A stretch of DNA of 40,000 nucleotides from Symbiodinium natans. Taxonomy: Eukaryota; Sar; Dinophyceae; Suessiales; Symbiodiniaceae. Under the pieces are notes generated by a model, which worked only from the letters and a program-made list of their open reading frames with translations, was not told the DNA's origin and did no database searches. The translations under genes and the position numbers were made by a program. The stretch's first letter is position 1. Each line of letters opens with the position of its first letter. The stretch spans positions 1 through 40,000 of the forward strand of contig CAJNDS010002698.1 of the NCBI GenBank assembly GCA_905221605.1, written 5' to 3'. Below, piece after piece: positions 1 through 9,897 of this stretch.

Positions 1-18
1 TTTAAAGTCAGTCATCTA

Positions 19-75
<57 letters not shown>

Positions 76-480
76 GGCGAGCAAGCGAAGTGGGCGGAGC
101 TAGAGGCAAAGGCCAGAGGCAAAGGGCAGAGGCCCGGGGTGGGAGGGAAGGGCGGAGCAAGCGGAGCAAGCGGAGGGGGCGGGCATGCACTGGAGCCCTT
201 TAAAGTCAGTCATCTAGGGGGGGTGGGTTGGGGGCGGGGGGGTGCGGGGGCGGGTGTGGCGGGTGGGGGTGGGGTGGGGGGAGTGGAACGCGGGCGGAGG
301 CAGCGGGAGGGGCGGGCAATGCACTGACGCCCTTTAAAGTCAGTGTTAGAGGGGGGGGGGGTGGGTTTGGGGGAGGGGGGGGGGGGGTGCGGGGGCGGGT
401 GGAATGGTTGGGAAGGGTGGTTGGTGGTGGGAGGGTTAGGGGCGGGAAGGGCGGGGCACGGACTGGGGCCTTTTAAAATC
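1..480. repeat. G-rich tandem repeat, unit about 135 bases, with long poly-G run
   Basis: The motif TTTAAAGTCAGT followed by a G-rich stretch begins at 1, 199 and 333, and a degenerate copy (TTTAAAATCAG) begins at 472. Spacings are 134 and 139 bases for the later copies and 198 for the first, which carries a run of 56 G at 19-74. Between copies lie GGGGC-rich segments and GGAGCAAGC repeats. The reading frames here are products of the repeat (poly-Gly, poly-Pro) and are not called as genes. The G runs could form quadruplexes. Confidence 0.8.
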
Positions 481-587
481 AGCTTAAGGTGCGGGGTTAT
501 GCTGACGCCATGGAGTCTTCACTAGCGCCTCCCCCGCTCAAAGCTGGGGTCGGCGGATACTATCAGTATCCCCCAAAAGCCAAACCC

Positions 588-655
588 TAAACCCTAAACC
601 CTAAACCCTAACCCTAAACCCTAAACCCTAAACCCTAAACCCTAAACCCTAAGCC
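588..655 (+). repeat. CCCTAAA telomere-type array
   Basis: About nine consecutive or near-consecutive CCCTAAA units. They lie just upstream of the LRR exon at 687, while the array downstream of that exon has the opposite orientation. Confidence 0.95.
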
Positions 656-686
656 CCTAAATGACGAAGTCCGCTCGCCACCAGAG

Positions 687-750
687 GCCGGATCCCGGAC
701 GAGCTGGCCGACCTGTGGCCGCGGCTACGGTCATTGGCACTTTGGCATCC
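687..750 (+). CDS. LRR protein, exon fragment 1
   Basis: After an acceptor CCAGAG|G the frame reads RIPDELADLWPRLRSLALW, a typical leucine-rich-repeat unit (IPxxLxxLxxLxxLxLxx). A GC donor within TTGGCACTT is possible, so the 3' end is approximate. It is flanked by CCCTAAA upstream and TTTAGGG downstream. It is probably part of the same gene as the exons at 1277 and 2486. LRR units usually mediate protein binding; the partner is unknown. Confidence 0.6.
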
Positions 751-756
751 TAGAAG

Positions 757-830
757 GGTTTAGGCTTTAGGCTTTAGGGTTTAGGGTTTAGGGTTTAGGG
801 TTTAGGGTTTAGGGTTTAGGGTTTAGGGTT
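757..830 (-). repeat. TTTAGGG telomere-type array
   Basis: The array starts with TTTAGGC variants and continues as perfect TTTAGGG units, directly downstream of the LRR exon at 687. Confidence 0.95.
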
Positions 831-1276
831 TTTATGGTTTGGGGTACCTGCCTAAGCCTGACAAACCCGAAAGACTTTAAGCCGTGACGGCTTTCAACCC
901 AAAAACTGCTGTCCACTTCCTCGGATGTAGGCGCGATTCTGCTGTGTGAGTATACATGGGTTCGAACAGGATTCCCTCCTTCACTCTACTCTAGCGCTCT
1001 AAAGCGCGAAAAACCGTAGGAGTAAAGTAAGGCAATGCCAAGAAAACAAGCCATCGCATCGGGAATCGGCCATCATGGTACTCATCCTTCTGAAGCCCCT
1101 AAAACTCCCTAAGCCCTAAACCTTCAACCCTAAACCCCGATATGTTGGTACCCCCGAAGATGGTAGCGCAGGAACCAGAGTAGAACACCCAAAAACCCTA
1201 TACCCTGAGCCCTATGCCCTAAGCCCTAAGCCCTAAGCCCCAAGCCCCAAGCCCTAAATGCTGTCTCGCCCCCAAG
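831..1276. other. Intron-like region with degenerate CCCTAA repeats
   Basis: Non-repetitive DNA is followed at 1095-1260 by degenerate heptamers (CCCTAAG, CCCTGAG, CCCCAAG). These end at the acceptor CCCCCAAG of the next LRR exon. No other coding segment is supported. Confidence 0.6.
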
Positions 1277-1351
1277 GACCTTCATGACCTGCAGCTGACC
1301 GGGCCGCTGCCAAAGGCTCTGCTGCGGCTGCAAAATCTGACGCAGCTGCAG
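1277..1351 (+). CDS. LRR protein, exon fragment 2
   Basis: The acceptor CCCCCAAG|G and the donor CAG|GTCAGG enclose exactly 75 bases (25 codons), in phase 0. The frame reads DLHDLQLTGPLPKALLRLQN followed by LTQLQ. This is one LRR unit of the plant/protist type with the LTGPLP core. The length equals one repeat, so exons here appear to match repeat units. Confidence 0.75.
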
Positions 1352-2485
1352 GTCAGGATGATGAGAACCTAAGACCGACAAATGGTATTAGTTAAGAACA
1401 AACATCGCAGAAGCTCGCAATACTTGCTGGAAAGCTAAACTTAAAGTTTGTAGTGGTTTGTATCTCCTTGCCCGAAACACACGAGCGCTTGCGCGCTTGC
1501 GCGCGCTTGCGCGCGCTTGCGCGCTTCGACACACCCATTGCTACAAGGCGTTGACATCCGGGTTCCTGTCATCCCAGAATGAGCCGGAGGAAGCCACACT
1601 ATATTTTATTATTCTTGTTCTTATTCTTATATTGCCAGAAGAAGTTCTCACAGCCGTGCACTACTAGTCGAAACCCCTTTAGTTCCGATGCTCCGGAGTG
1701 GAGTGAACGTAGGGACGCAGGCTCTTGTGATGTAACGTAGGGGAATTGTTTAGGAGATTCATTTCTCTGTTCAAGCCACGGGAGATTCTCGGGGCACATG
1801 AAGGTGAACCTTAAACTGCCTTAAACCCTTGACCCGTTCGAAACCCTAGGCACTAAACCGTAAGCCCTAGAAACCCTTCAGATTGGAGCCTGTTAGATGT
1901 TTCCTTGGCATGTCAGTGCACGTTTCCGGCCGGTAACCTGTGCAAATCCTCGCTACCTCGGCGAATCGCCCGAAGCCCTGAAGCCCTTAGCCCTTCAACC
2001 CTTTTTTTTGGGGGGGGGGGGGGGGGATTTACGACAACATGGATTGGAAGTATACATACATAAACATGTATATGTATCTATACATATATATATATATATA
2101 CATATACATACATATACATTCCTTTTTGCTGGGGGGGGTACATTCGGGGCAGCCGTGTTTAAGGGGAAAAAAGCCGGAAGCCAACGCCCTGCAGGTCCAG
2201 CTGAATAACCTTGAATGTGGTGAGGAGGCCAGACAAGTCTGAGTCAGTTCAAGGACTCTCATAATCCGATAACATAATAACATAGTCATACAAGAATATA
2301 GTAGGAAAGCACGATAATGTGATGCAAATCTTGAAATATACAGATATGAAAAAGTTGTATCTATATGTATGTATATATGAAGAGTGAAGAGTTTAGGGCG
2401 TTGCGCTAGGGACCTTAACCGTAAAACCTCACCCTAAACTCTAAACCCTAAACCCTAAACTGCTCTTGAAGTGGGGGGCTCTCAG
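1352..2485. other. Intron-like region with microsatellites
   Basis: It holds a GCGCTT-type alternating purine-pyrimidine tract (about 1484-1528), a run of G near 2010-2028, a TA/CATA microsatellite (about 2050-2130) and CCCTAAA units at 2433-2460. Reading frames over the microsatellite encode only Tyr/Ile/His repeats and are not genes. Confidence 0.6.
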
Positions 2486-2561
2486 GGCCCTGTTGAAGGA
2501 TGTCGTGGCCCAATTGGTGCGTCGCCCGAAGCTGCAGATTCTGAACCTCAATGCCAACCCA
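2486..2561 (+). CDS. LRR protein, exon fragment 3
   Basis: The acceptor CTCTCAG|G leads to a frame ALLKDVVAQLVRRPKLQILN continuing LNANP, the LxxLxxLxLxxNP pattern of a leucine-rich repeat. The end is a possible GC donor (CCA|GCGTGA). The entry phase is 2. CCCTAAA units at 2433-2460 lie upstream. It is the third clear LRR piece on this strand; whether all three belong to one transcript is inferred. Confidence 0.7.
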
Positions 2562-3045
2562 GCGTGACCTGGCTACGACCCTGAACCCAAACCCCCAAAC
2601 ACTAAACCATTTTGCGGGCTGGGAGTTGCTTGTCGGCCTAATTTCGTGAGGGGGCCCAACGGTTGGGAGTTTCGAGGTTCCTGGATAAAGTTTGCCGTCG
2701 ATCTTGCAAGTGCTGCTTCCAAAACAACCCAACCACCCTCCGGCATCCACAAATGGGGACCTGCCCAGAACTCAGCAGTTCTTAGAGGTTGTTGCTGATG
2801 AAACCCTCGGCTCTCGACCCCAAACCCTAGGTGATGAACTTCTGACTCCATTCCTAAGAAGTATCTGGCTCAAATGGTCGGTATTGGGTTTGGCTCCTCG
2901 TACTCTGCGCACAACTTAAAGCAAAGAAAACCCAACACCTGGGCCCATTAACAGTTTGCGAAGATCACCGGCCTCCGCTTTGGGACTTCAGCCAGAACTG
3001 ATAGCAGAACATCCCAGCCACCTGTTGTGGGCAAGCACTCCTAAG

Positions 3046-3111
3046 GTGCAGGCCTTCGAACTTGATCGCCTTATGTTGGAAGCCGAACCTCCGCTCTCTG
3101 AAGATAAAAAG
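3046..3111 (+). CDS. Possible exon, unknown product
   Basis: After CTAAG|G an open frame reads VQAFELDRLMLEAEPPLSED. Its composition is protein-like (acidic, amphipathic) but no family is recognised. It could be a late exon of the LRR gene. The donor is not clear. Confidence 0.3.
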
Positions 3112-3117
3112 CAACCA

Positions 3118-3172
3118 AAACCCTAAACCCTAAACCCTAAATCCTCAACTCTAAACCCTAAACCCTAAACGA
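3118..3172 (+). repeat. CCCTAAA telomere-type array
   Basis: Six or so CCCTAAA units with minor variants. The stretch after it (3173-3250) has an open frame QSILQPLRRDVLQGFAVVCL that may be an exon, but no family or clean donor supports it. Confidence 0.85.
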
Positions 3173-3746
3173 CAGTCGATCCTGCAACCCCTGCGCCGTG
3201 ATGTGCTGCAAGGCTTTGCGGTTGTGTGCCTGGCAAGTTGCCGGCCACACACCATGTGCAGGTGGGTGAGACGAGCATAAGAGTAGGTTGTGACGAGAGA
3301 GCGGAGCTGTAGCAAAGAAGCGTCGCACGAGCGTCTCATCGTCTGGAGCCAGTATACCTTCAATAGGGATTATCGTAGTATCGGGATAATAGGACCCCCA
3401 ACCCCAAGCCAGATCCAGAAGTGAAACTGGGCGATTCCCCAACCCTCTAGGGCAAGGCTAGCCTAGACCTAAACTCTAAACCCCAAACCCTAAACCCTGT
3501 GATGTTGAGGTACTCTTGGGGCTCTGTTTCTAAGACCTGAAGCCCAACAAGACCGAGGGGGCCGTATTTTCTTTGGGGCCGCTTTCCTTGTAATTCTTCT
3601 ACATCTTAGGAGGACATCCTCCGTCTCCCGGGATTTTGGTTTAGATTTCAATCAACTTTCCATGGAGGTGCATGTTGCATGTTGCAGCCCCTTTGACCAT
3701 TTCTGCGTGACTGTTGCGTCTGGCCAGCAAGCTTCGCCGAAGTGTG

Positions 3747-5519
3747 ATGCGGAGGGGCATCGGAGCAGCTTTGCTCGCGTGGTGCCTCTCCACACTGCTT
3801 GCACAAGAGGTGCCGAGCTTGCGAAGCCAGACAAGCTGCGAGCTGCTGCAAGGGGTGGATGCGACTACAATGCTTTTGCGTGCTCGTGCCTACTACCGTA
3901 CGGGCTTGTTTGAGCTGGCTGATGCCGACAGAGTCGCCTATGTCTTGGCGAACTTGGATGGAATTGCTGAGGCGTGTCCGGCTGTTGCGCTTCAGGCATT
4001 GCTCCTCAAGCTGGAGGAAAACATTATTGTACAACCCGGCGCGTTTGATACTTTGATGTCGCGCTATACTTTGATTTTGCACCAGGCTGTGCGAGAGCAA
4101 ACAATCACGGCTCAAGACATGAGGAACTGGCCGTTGGACTACGGAGTAGAGCGAGTTCTCAACATCAGCCAGGCTTTGGCCCTTCCGCGACGCTTGACGG
4201 CTTCAGTCGTCATGAACTACTGCCAGGTGGTGGACCGCTTTGGCACAAGCCAGCTCCTCACTTGGTTGATGGATCCTCCTTTCGGGGAACCCATCGAGGG
4301 TGTGTTGGAGTCTGGTTTGCTGAGAAACACGGATCTCCACATCTTTCAGGTTGACTGGCCCTGGTGTGAACCACTTCCACAGGATGTCTTGGACCGACTG
4401 CGGGTATCTGTAAGGGAACTTCGCGTGGTGACATACCGTGGCGGTCCCCGGCGTGAGGAGCAGACAGCTTATTTCAAGTACATCCTGGATAACTGGGATA
4501 ACTTGCCTGACTTCACCATCTTTGTGCATCCCGATGCCGACGAACATCAAGGCCAGAAGTTTCTGGCGCTGACCCGAGTGCTGAAGCTAATAAACACGCA
4601 GTCGCAATTTGCATATGATGCGCTGGAATATTATCCGCTCGCACAGCAGATGGTCGTCGACCCAAGAAGGACGTGGGGGAGAGAGGGTGCAGATGCCTTT
4701 GCGCCTGTTTGGCGCAGATTCTGGCGCCGTCTTTTTGGCAATTCCTGGGAGGACTTGGGCTTCGCAGAGCCGCGCTGCAAGTGGGAGAAGCACCCCGGCC
4801 ACTTTCTGGCCCAACATGCGGAGGGCGACACTCGGCGATACTCTCTGCCCGACGCCAAGCTCGTTTGCGCGCATCTTGGAGACGCCTGCGGCGGGGTGAC
4901 GTGCGGAACCCCGATTGAAGCCGACGAGTTCGACCTGCCGGGCCAAGACCAGTTTGTTAGAGCCACTTGCACCGTGCGACGCGGCGCGGATGGACCCTCA
5001 GCCTCCCCGGAACCTGCAGAAGTGAGCTATGTTAAGACATGCTTAGACCGAGATGCAGATGCCGAGCAAGACTCGGTATCGAAAGCGACCTATCGGGAAG
5101 CGAAAGGCACCTTCCTGCTGGGCTACGCCGCAGATGATTCCGTTTTGAGAGGTGAGGCGGAGTCGCGAAGACGCTGTGATGAACTGCGTGATGCGTGCAC
5201 CGGGTACACGTGCGAGAAGAGCTTGGTTGTCACAAGAAGCATGACCAAGAAGGCTTACCAAGAAGCCCAGGCGGCCCAGGTTTGCACCGTGAGGGCGGGC
5301 TCCCAGCTCACCGGGAGCCCCACAGGAGAGGTGACGTATGTAAAGGTGGCTGCGAGCCCCAAGTTGCAGGAGGCCGTCTCCCAAGGCCCTGCCAAGCCCG
5401 AAGCCAGCGGCGTCTTCCAGTTCTACACCGGCTCGCAGTCCGTAGTCCGCAAGGAGGGGAGGGCGAAGGGAATCCGAGATGGGGTCATGTTCTGGGGCCG
5501 TGAGGCTTGCGAAGTGTAG
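3747..5519 (+). CDS. Secreted/Golgi-type DUF3431 protein with two Cys-rich C-terminal repeats, intronless
   Basis: The ATG at 3747 gives 590 residues. It was chosen over upstream non-ATG codons because MRRGIGAALLAWCLSTLLA is a convincing signal peptide. Residues about 195-365 resemble the DUF3431 family, a glycosyltransferase-like family of unknown activity; the core YILDNWDNLPDFTIFVHPD at about 246-264 is typical. Two repeats follow (about 365-433 and 465-535), each with the pattern CxxLxDACxGxTC ... CTVR ... VxYVK, resembling extracellular Cys-rich modules. The C-terminus (FWGREACEV) may be the start of a third, cut-off repeat. The gene has no introns, unlike everything else in the window, which suggests origin by retroposition. 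Transfer into the secretory pathway is inferred; the enzymatic role is not known. The frame is intact with no stops. An alternative is a slightly longer N-terminus through an upstream exon. Confidence 0.85.
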   Translation: MRRGIGAALLAWCLSTLLAQEVPSLRSQTSCELLQGVDATTMLLRARAYYRTGLFELADADRVAYVLANLDGIAEACPAVALQALLLKLEENIIVQPGAFDTLMSRYTLILHQAVREQTITAQDMRNWPLDYGVERVLNISQALALPRRLTASVVMNYCQVVDRFGTSQLLTWLMDPPFGEPIEGVLESGLLRNTDLHIFQVDWPWCEPLPQDVLDRLRVSVRELRVVTYRGGPRREEQTAYFKYILDNWDNLPDFTIFVHPDADEHQGQKFLALTRVLKLINTQSQFAYDALEYYPLAQQMVVDPRRTWGREGADAFAPVWRRFWRRLFGNSWEDLGFAEPRCKWEKHPGHFLAQHAEGDTRRYSLPDAKLVCAHLGDACGGVTCGTPIEADEFDLPGQDQFVRATCTVRRGADGPSASPEPAEVSYVKTCLDRDADAEQDSVSKATYREAKGTFLLGYAADDSVLRGEAESRRRCDELRDACTGYTCEKSLVVTRSMTKKAYQEAQAAQVCTVRAGSQLTGSPTGEVTYVKVAASPKLQEAVSQGPAKPEASGVFQFYTGSQSVVRKEGRAKGIRDGVMFWGREACEV

Positions 5520-5599
5520 GTCCCCTGAAACATTCGCACCCGGGTTTTGGGTCAAAGGACTTCAATGAAGTTTCCATTGTAGGGCGGTTAACAAGTTGG

Positions 5600-5720
5600 T
5601 AACTTTCAAGCAGGATATATGAATATATGTGTATATACACACATATACATATCTGCTATATATATGCTATATATATATACCTATATAGATATATACATGC
5701 ATATGCATCAATGTGAAATT
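5600..5720. repeat. TA-rich microsatellite
   Basis: Runs of ATATAC/ATATAG just after the DUF3431 gene. The short frames over it (Tyr/Ile-rich) are repeat products. Confidence 0.8.
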
Positions 5721-5783
5721 ACAGAACCAGGGGCCCTCCTTGAAAAAAGATCACTCCGTAGCCTTGCGCCCCTCACGCTGCAG

Positions 5784-5870
5784 GACCGCCTGGGGTGGTG
5801 GCCGCGCGAGGAGATCGAGACCTTCGCCGCGGATGGCGTGTGGTGCTCGGACACCACCGGGCTGGTGGAG
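5784..5870 (+). CDS. Exon of an unrecognised gene
   Basis: The acceptor CGCTGCAG|G and a GC donor (GAG|GCTGGT) enclose 87 bases (29 codons, phase 0). The frame reads DRLGWWPREEIETFAADGVW and then CSDTTGLVE. Composition and boundaries are clearly exon-like, but I do not recognise the family. TTTAGGG units follow at 5876-5908. If joined to the exon at 6392 the phases agree (0/0). Confidence 0.55.
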
Positions 5871-6287
5871 GCTGGTTTGAGGGTTTAGGGTTTAGGGTTT
5901 GGGGTTGGGACTTGGGAGAATTTTAGGGCTTGTTAAGTGCGCCTGAAGTTTGAAGAGCTCGTCGCGGCAGACTTTCAGGAGCAAGGCCAACAGTGCGTGC
6001 TTGTGCCTGGCACTTTTGTCGGAGGAGGCTGACAAACACTGACGCAACATGAAGGGGATCATGAGGCTTGTTATAGGGGGGTAGGTAGACATTTTGCCTT
6101 CGGATACCCTGCCACCATGCAGTCAAGCTTCATGCCAAAGTCACGAATCAGCTCAAAATCCTTCCAGATGTCTCTCAGAGACTTGTCTTCGAAGGCAGTC
6201 TGGCATCGCTTGTTCGGGGAGCCTCTGTCGCAGCATCCCCGCCAGGAGGATCCGGCACTGTGCCTCTGACATGTTAAAACCGCACTA

Positions 6288-6372
6288 TGCCAATCCTAAA
6301 TCTTCAAGCCAATCCTAAGCCTCAAATTCCTAAACATCCCTAAGCCCCTAAGCCCGGAACCCTAACCCTCTA
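6288..6372 (+). repeat. Degenerate CCTAAA/CCCTAAG array
   Basis: Heptamer variants precede the candidate exon at 6392. Confidence 0.7.
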
Positions 6373-6391
6373 GTCGCTCTCCAGCCGCCAG

Positions 6392-6435
6392 GCCTTTGTT
6401 TCTCAAGTGGGGTATTCCCACCTTCTTCTCCTACG
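6392..6435 (+). CDS. Possible exon of an unrecognised gene
   Basis: The acceptor CCGCCAG|G and donor CTACG|GTGACG enclose 44 bases reading AFVSQVGYSHLLLL. Phase 0 at the start matches the exit phase of the exon at 5784. No family is recognised. Confidence 0.35.
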
Positions 6436-7420
6436 GTGACGAGGGCGTGATCTGAGATGCTGTGCGTGTGGTTGCGGATGGTGTCATGCAGCAGGCTCAG
6501 CGCAGCTGGAGAGCAGCATTCAGTTCATTTTGTCCCATACTCCCTTCTCTTCGGAAGAACTGGGTCTGGCCAAGGTGCCCCAACGATTCAGCATGGCAGT
6601 GAAGGATGCTGGCTGCAAATGTGCGCTGCGTCTTCAGGACGACGGGACTTGCTCTCATTCGAGGCCTCAGAGAGTGTCGAGGTGCCGGTGACGTGACCGT
6701 GCGGAGATGTTGAAGTCCACGCGGCCATCGTGATGATCTGATCCGAAGGCAGTGAGCCAGTGCGGTCAGTGCAATGCTTGAGTGTGGCGCGACTTCTGGG
6801 GAAATGAGCTCACCTCCCGTAGCATGTTTCAGAGCCATGTAGTCATGATCCCGTTTTGACAGGGCCATGCAAAGGCTGCATACGGTGCAGACAATTCCCG
6901 CGAAGCGTTTTGGATCAGCAAGCACCGAACTTGTTTCTCCTTTCTCGGGGACTGGTCGACGAAGAACAGGCATGGCTGTTGCTGCATGGTAGTAGGCGTG
7001 GGAAAATAGCCTTTCATTCGGCAGCGCATGCCACACATGAGTCACATGACGCTAAGTCGCAATAGTGGGCAGACGTCAAGCTGATGTCACGAGACGCTAC
7101 TTTGCAAATTTTTGCTGCTCTGGTCAGGCGAATGGCGTTGAACAGCTTTGTACAGTTGAGGGAGGCACAGGCCTGGAGTCGTTTCATGCCTGTTGCAGGG
7201 AGTTGCATCGTTTGAACGGCCTGGGGCATGCCATGGCTTGTACCTGCACATAGCCGGAGAAGTCTTTAGGCTTGATCCCCATGCGTCTGGACTACGAAAC
7301 CTACAGAGTCGAATCTTCAGAACCTTCCTGAGAAAGCTAGGGACCACTTCTCTGCAAGGCTCGTCGCCCAAACCCCAAACGCCTTAACCTTCGGGCAAGC
7401 GTTTCTTTTGAGCAGTTTAA
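6436..7420. other. Gene-poor segment
   Basis: Unique-looking sequence without telomeric arrays. A 182-codon minus-strand frame (6497-7045) exists but lacks recognisable motifs. It is probably intronic or intergenic. Confidence 0.4.
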
Positions 7421-7423
7421 ATT

Positions 7424-7672
7424 TAGCGTGTAGCGTTTAGCGTTTAGCGTTTAGCGTTTAGGGGTAGCGTTTAGGGTTTAGGGTTTAGGATGTACGGTTT
7501 ACGGTTTAGGGTTTGGGGTTCAAGAGCGCAGCTCAGAGTAGCCAGGCACAAACCCTATGCTTTCGCCCTCCACCGGGCCTTGAGACTTTCGGCCCAGGTC
7601 AGGACCTCAGTGGGACATGATGTCAAGGTATAGGGTTTAGGGTTTAGGGTTTGGGGGGTTCTAGGGTTTCAG
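7424..7672 (-). repeat. TTTAGGG and AGCGTTT variant arrays
   Basis: A block of AGCGTTT heptamers (7426-7460) grades into TTTAGGG (to about 7525), and a second TTTAGGG block lies at 7627-7672. The island between them (about 7530-7626) has an open plus frame ending at AAG|GTATAG and may be an exon; it is not confirmed. Confidence 0.75.
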
Positions 7673-8124
7673 GAGCTTAGCTGAGTCTGGTCCTAGAATC
7701 TTGACAGGAAGTTCTCTGCTTTGGTCTTGGGTTTGGGGGGCCATGCCTTCTTGTGGAAGCGGAGGGGTGTGCCAGCTGGTTGCTGCATGTTCGACCTGTT
7801 TTTCATATTCTAAACGTCTGGATCAGATCCCCAGCCTTAAGTGCTCTCCCTGGGGCTTAGCAGGTCCTTTGCTCTCGGCACCTCCTGGGATGATGGCAAA
7901 GGCCCAGGCGTGGAGTCACAGGGTGGTTCTCCGTAGCGTTGGGCGCATGTGGCATGTCAGCTCGACCTCAGGGCCTCAGGGGTCAGGAGCCACAAAGGTA
8001 TTCCCGAAGCAACGTCAGCCCTGGATGCGGTCAGGAACTCGACGCCTTCTCTGAGGCAAGCGCCGGCTCGTCTTTCTCTTGCAATGCGTGACATGGCTTC
8101 TGTGGCATGGGCATCGGATAGCTC

Positions 8125-8408
8125 TCACAAACCCACGGCACGGAGCCGAGTTCCGCCGTCAAGGATGTTTTGCCCCTTGAAAGCAACCACGCTGAGCACA
8201 GAAGACTCTTTTGCAAAGCCCCCCCGAATTTCAGCCTTAAGCCCATCAAGAGTCTGGAACGTCCCTCTCGGCCAGACTTCGGAGTGCAGCACAACCGTGC
8301 CGGCCTCTCCGCCCGGAGAGCTGGGCCAGGTTCTGCGAAGCTTGTAGGGCTTGTAGGGTGATGCTCGGAGTAAGGTTGAAGATGGCTTCTTGGCATCGGG
8401 CTGTTATC
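8125..8408 (-). pseudogene. Minus-strand coding-like fragment, unknown family
   Basis: An open frame of about 94 codons with no obvious ATG at the front reads, among others, GTVVLHSEVWPRGTFQTLDG and VLSVVAFKGQNILDGGTRLR before a TGA at 8125. Alternating hydrophobic segments and Gly/Asp turns look like true protein rather than a shadow frame. I do not recognise the family. It lies opposite to all other genes here and may be a decayed insertion or an exon of a minus-strand gene. Confidence 0.35.
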
Positions 8409-8971
8409 TTCTTCCAGTGCTTGCGTGTAGACGGACATATTTTAGCTGCACTTGGCGATGCGGAAGCCGAAGATGGAATGCGCAGGTGTTGCAGGCCTCG
8501 GCAGCGTTCATGTTCAAGGCGCAACGGGGGGGGACGTGGGTAGACAGGTTTGGATCTCCAAAGGGCTAGAGGATTTCCTGAGGAGTGCAGAAATGTGGTT
8601 GCTTGAGAGACGATCTCGACTTCAGCGCGGGTGAGTTCCTGAATGTTCCTGAACAGCTTGGCTAAGTATGAGCTGAAACCTGTAGCTGCGGCAGAACGAA
8701 TTGATGCTTTCCGTGCCTGCATTTTGAGTCCATGTGCCGCCTCACATGCTCACTTGCTTGGGCACCGCTTAGCCCCATGCCAGGGGCCCCATGGACCATG
8801 CTGACAAACGCAAGATGAGCCCTTTGCTCTTATTGAGCCGCATGAGCCACGATGTGCATGTAGGTGCCAGAGGGTTCTGGGCCCCTGGTTTCTTTTAAAG
8901 GGTATCAGAAGGAGAATCATAAGTTTTCCCCCAAGAAAGGGCCCTTGCTTAAGGGGACCATGTAGCTACCT

Positions 8972-9045
8972 ATGATGTTCCCCCTTATACGAACAGTCCC
9001 TAGTACAATCCCTATTAAGGACTGTCAGTATCAGGGGGAACATCC
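8972..9045. mobile_element. MITE-like element, family A, copy 1
   Basis: The ends are an inverted repeat, GATGTTCCCCC and GGGGGAACATC. The interior is also partly palindromic (GAACAGTCC ... GGACTGTCAG). There is no coding capacity. It is related to the elements at 14796 and 26122 and is shorter than both. It abuts a CCCTAAA array. Confidence 0.75.
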
Positions 9046-9090
9046 CTAAACCCTAAACCCTAAACCCTAAACCCTAAACCCTAAACTCCA
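9046..9090 (+). repeat. CCCTAAA array
   Basis: Six units directly after MITE A copy 1. A possible acceptor CCACAG lies downstream at about 9129, with an unclear exon (LTEALPSASASTAAR). Confidence 0.9.
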
Positions 9091-9235
9091 ATAAGCTACC
9101 CTAAGACATGGACATGTCCCCCCCCCACAGCTGACCGAAGCCCTGCCTTCAGCCTCCGCTTCGACTGCAGCTCGACGAGATGCTTCCAGAGGTTGAGCCC
9201 CAAACGGGGGAGGGCGGGGTTGGGGGGGGGGGGAC

Positions 9236-9480
9236 CGTTTTTGTGGTTATGGTGGTTCTGTTGATGGTAGCTATTGGTAGTTAGGGAGTTTCGGTAGTTC
9301 TGGTAGTTATGGTAGATATGGTAGCTCATGGTAGAGAGAATTCTGGCCATCGCAGTCGTCGTCGTTCTTGCTGTTGTTGTGTTGCTGCTGTTTTTCAGTT
9401 GCTGTTGATTTTGCGGTCGTTGTGGTTGTTGTTGTCGTTGACGTCGTCATCGTCGTGGACAGCGAATTAGAGGTTGTGGT
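9236..9480. repeat. GTT/GTA-rich simple repeats
   Basis: Imperfect TGGTAGTTATGG and GTTGTTGTTG tracts. The Val- or Asn/Thr-rich frames on either strand are repeat products. Confidence 0.75.
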
Positions 9481-9825
9481 TCTGTGGGAGGCGGTCATGA
9501 TGATAGATGTTCCCGCAGCTGCTTCGGGCGATTCGCTTGGGAAACTGCTAGTTTTCTAGGCCAGATTGGTTTTTGGTCCCTCAGAAGCCGTTTCAGGGCT
9601 GCGGCGAAGAGTCGGCCAGCACAGCTTCAGTCTTCAGTGAATCGGCACAACCTGCAGTTGCAAATGCGTCCCAAGTTACCGCTCCTCTCCCAGAAATGAA
9701 GCAATCCCATGCAGCTCGACAACCCACAAAAACCAAAGCCTGGGCAGGACACGTCTGCCCAGATGCCACCATGGCCCTCACTTGGTTCTGCTGCACACGG
9801 CGGGAGCACCCAAGTGCCAACCCTT

Positions 9826-9876
9826 AAGCCCTAAACCCTAAACCGTAGACCCTGAACCCTGAACCCTAAACCCGAA
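9826..9876 (+). repeat. CCCTAAA array
   Basis: Seven units including CCCTGAA variants, just upstream of the exon at 9898. Confidence 0.9.
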
Positions 9877-9897
9877 TCCAGTCAATCGTTTATTCAG

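Noticed and set aside
588-830. A true chromosome end
   Set aside because: Heptamers occur in both orientations throughout 40 kb with genes between them, so they are interstitial.
6497-7045. 182-codon minus-strand open frame
   Set aside because: No recognisable motif, no conserved texture, and no exon-type boundaries; treated as chance.
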